Shown piece after piece: positions 41,276 to 41,942 of a stretch of DNA of 41,942 nt; position 1 is the first letter of the stretch; each line of letters starts with the position of its first letter. Both the position numbers and the translations under genes were made by a program. The notes under the pieces were generated by a model. It had not been told where the DNA came from and did no database searches. It worked only from the letters and a program-made list of their open reading frames with translations. Source of the stretch: Burkholderiaceae bacterium (GTDB taxonomy: Bacteria > Pseudomonadota > Gammaproteobacteria > Burkholderiales > Burkholderiaceae_D); assembly GCA_031266815.1 (NCBI GenBank), contig JAISAG010000159.1, positions 1 to 41,942 of the forward strand, given 5' to 3'.

Positions 41276-41298
41276 GCTGTGGTAGCAAAGGGGATTTT
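41261..41298 (-). terminator. rho-independent terminator of the rRNA operon, overlapping the end of the convergent CDS
   Basis: Minus strand AAAATCCCC-N17-GGGGATTTTTTT; 9-bp perfect stem followed by a T tract. Confidence 0.85.
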
Positions 41299-41311
41299 GT
41301 GGTGAGGGGGT

Positions 41312-41425
41312 GCCTGACAATAACCTACTTTCGCACTGGTTTCAGCACTATCATTGGCGCAGTATCGTTTCACGGTCCTGTTCGGGATGGGAAGGGGTGG
41401 GGCCAACCTGCTATGGTCGTCAGGC
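41312..41425 (-). rRNA. rrf: 5S ribosomal RNA
   Basis: Minus strand GCCTGACGACCATAGCAGGTTGGCCCCACCCCTTCCCATCCCGAACAGGACCGTGAAACGATACTGCGCC...GTGCGAAAGTAGGTTATTGTCAGGC. Confidence 0.95.
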
Positions 41426-41540
41426 TTAACTTGTTGACGCTATGCAGGAGCATAGTGTCCAATTTGGGTTAAAGCACGGTAAAGAAGCGTGATTACTACA
41501 ACACGTTAACTGTCTTCACCACTTTGGTCAAAGTGATGAG

Positions 41541-41942
<402 letters not shown>

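Overview
This window reads as an ordinary-density chromosomal segment of a Betaproteobacterium, probably Burkholderiales/Oxalobacteraceae-like. That placement is inferred from gene content and order: mreBCD-mrdA-rodA divergent from gatCAB, rpsP-rimM-trmD-rplS, and a DUF484-xerC pair. From left to right it contains: a formate dehydrogenase module (GltD-like flavoprotein, a ferredoxin-like subunit with four 4Fe-4S motifs, and a Cys-type FdhF) with modCBA, modE and fdhD; a small FliT-like ORF; a divergent sirtuin; a 93-aa ORFan; ahpF and ahpC; ppk2; dapF; an LpxL-type acyltransferase; metK with a structured leader; a Lar-like zinc-ribbon membrane protein; relA; a NudL-type NUDIX; rplS-trmD-rimM-rpsP; a probable rquA (rhodoquinone biosynthesis); ackA; tsaD; tRNA-Lys; DUF484; xerC; dksA; rlpA; rodA; mrdA; mreDCB; gatCAB; a secreted beta-propeller protein; and the 3' end of an rRNA operon (5S and partial 23S, minus strand). 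I found no CRISPR array, prophage, IS element or obvious defence island. The points most worth follow-up are the rquA-like gene beside ackA, the in-frame stop in the GltD-like formate dehydrogenase partner, the multi-hairpin metK leader, a possible tRNA-Lys-linked small RNA, and several orphan or atypical small proteins. No database search was run, so family calls come from recognised motifs.
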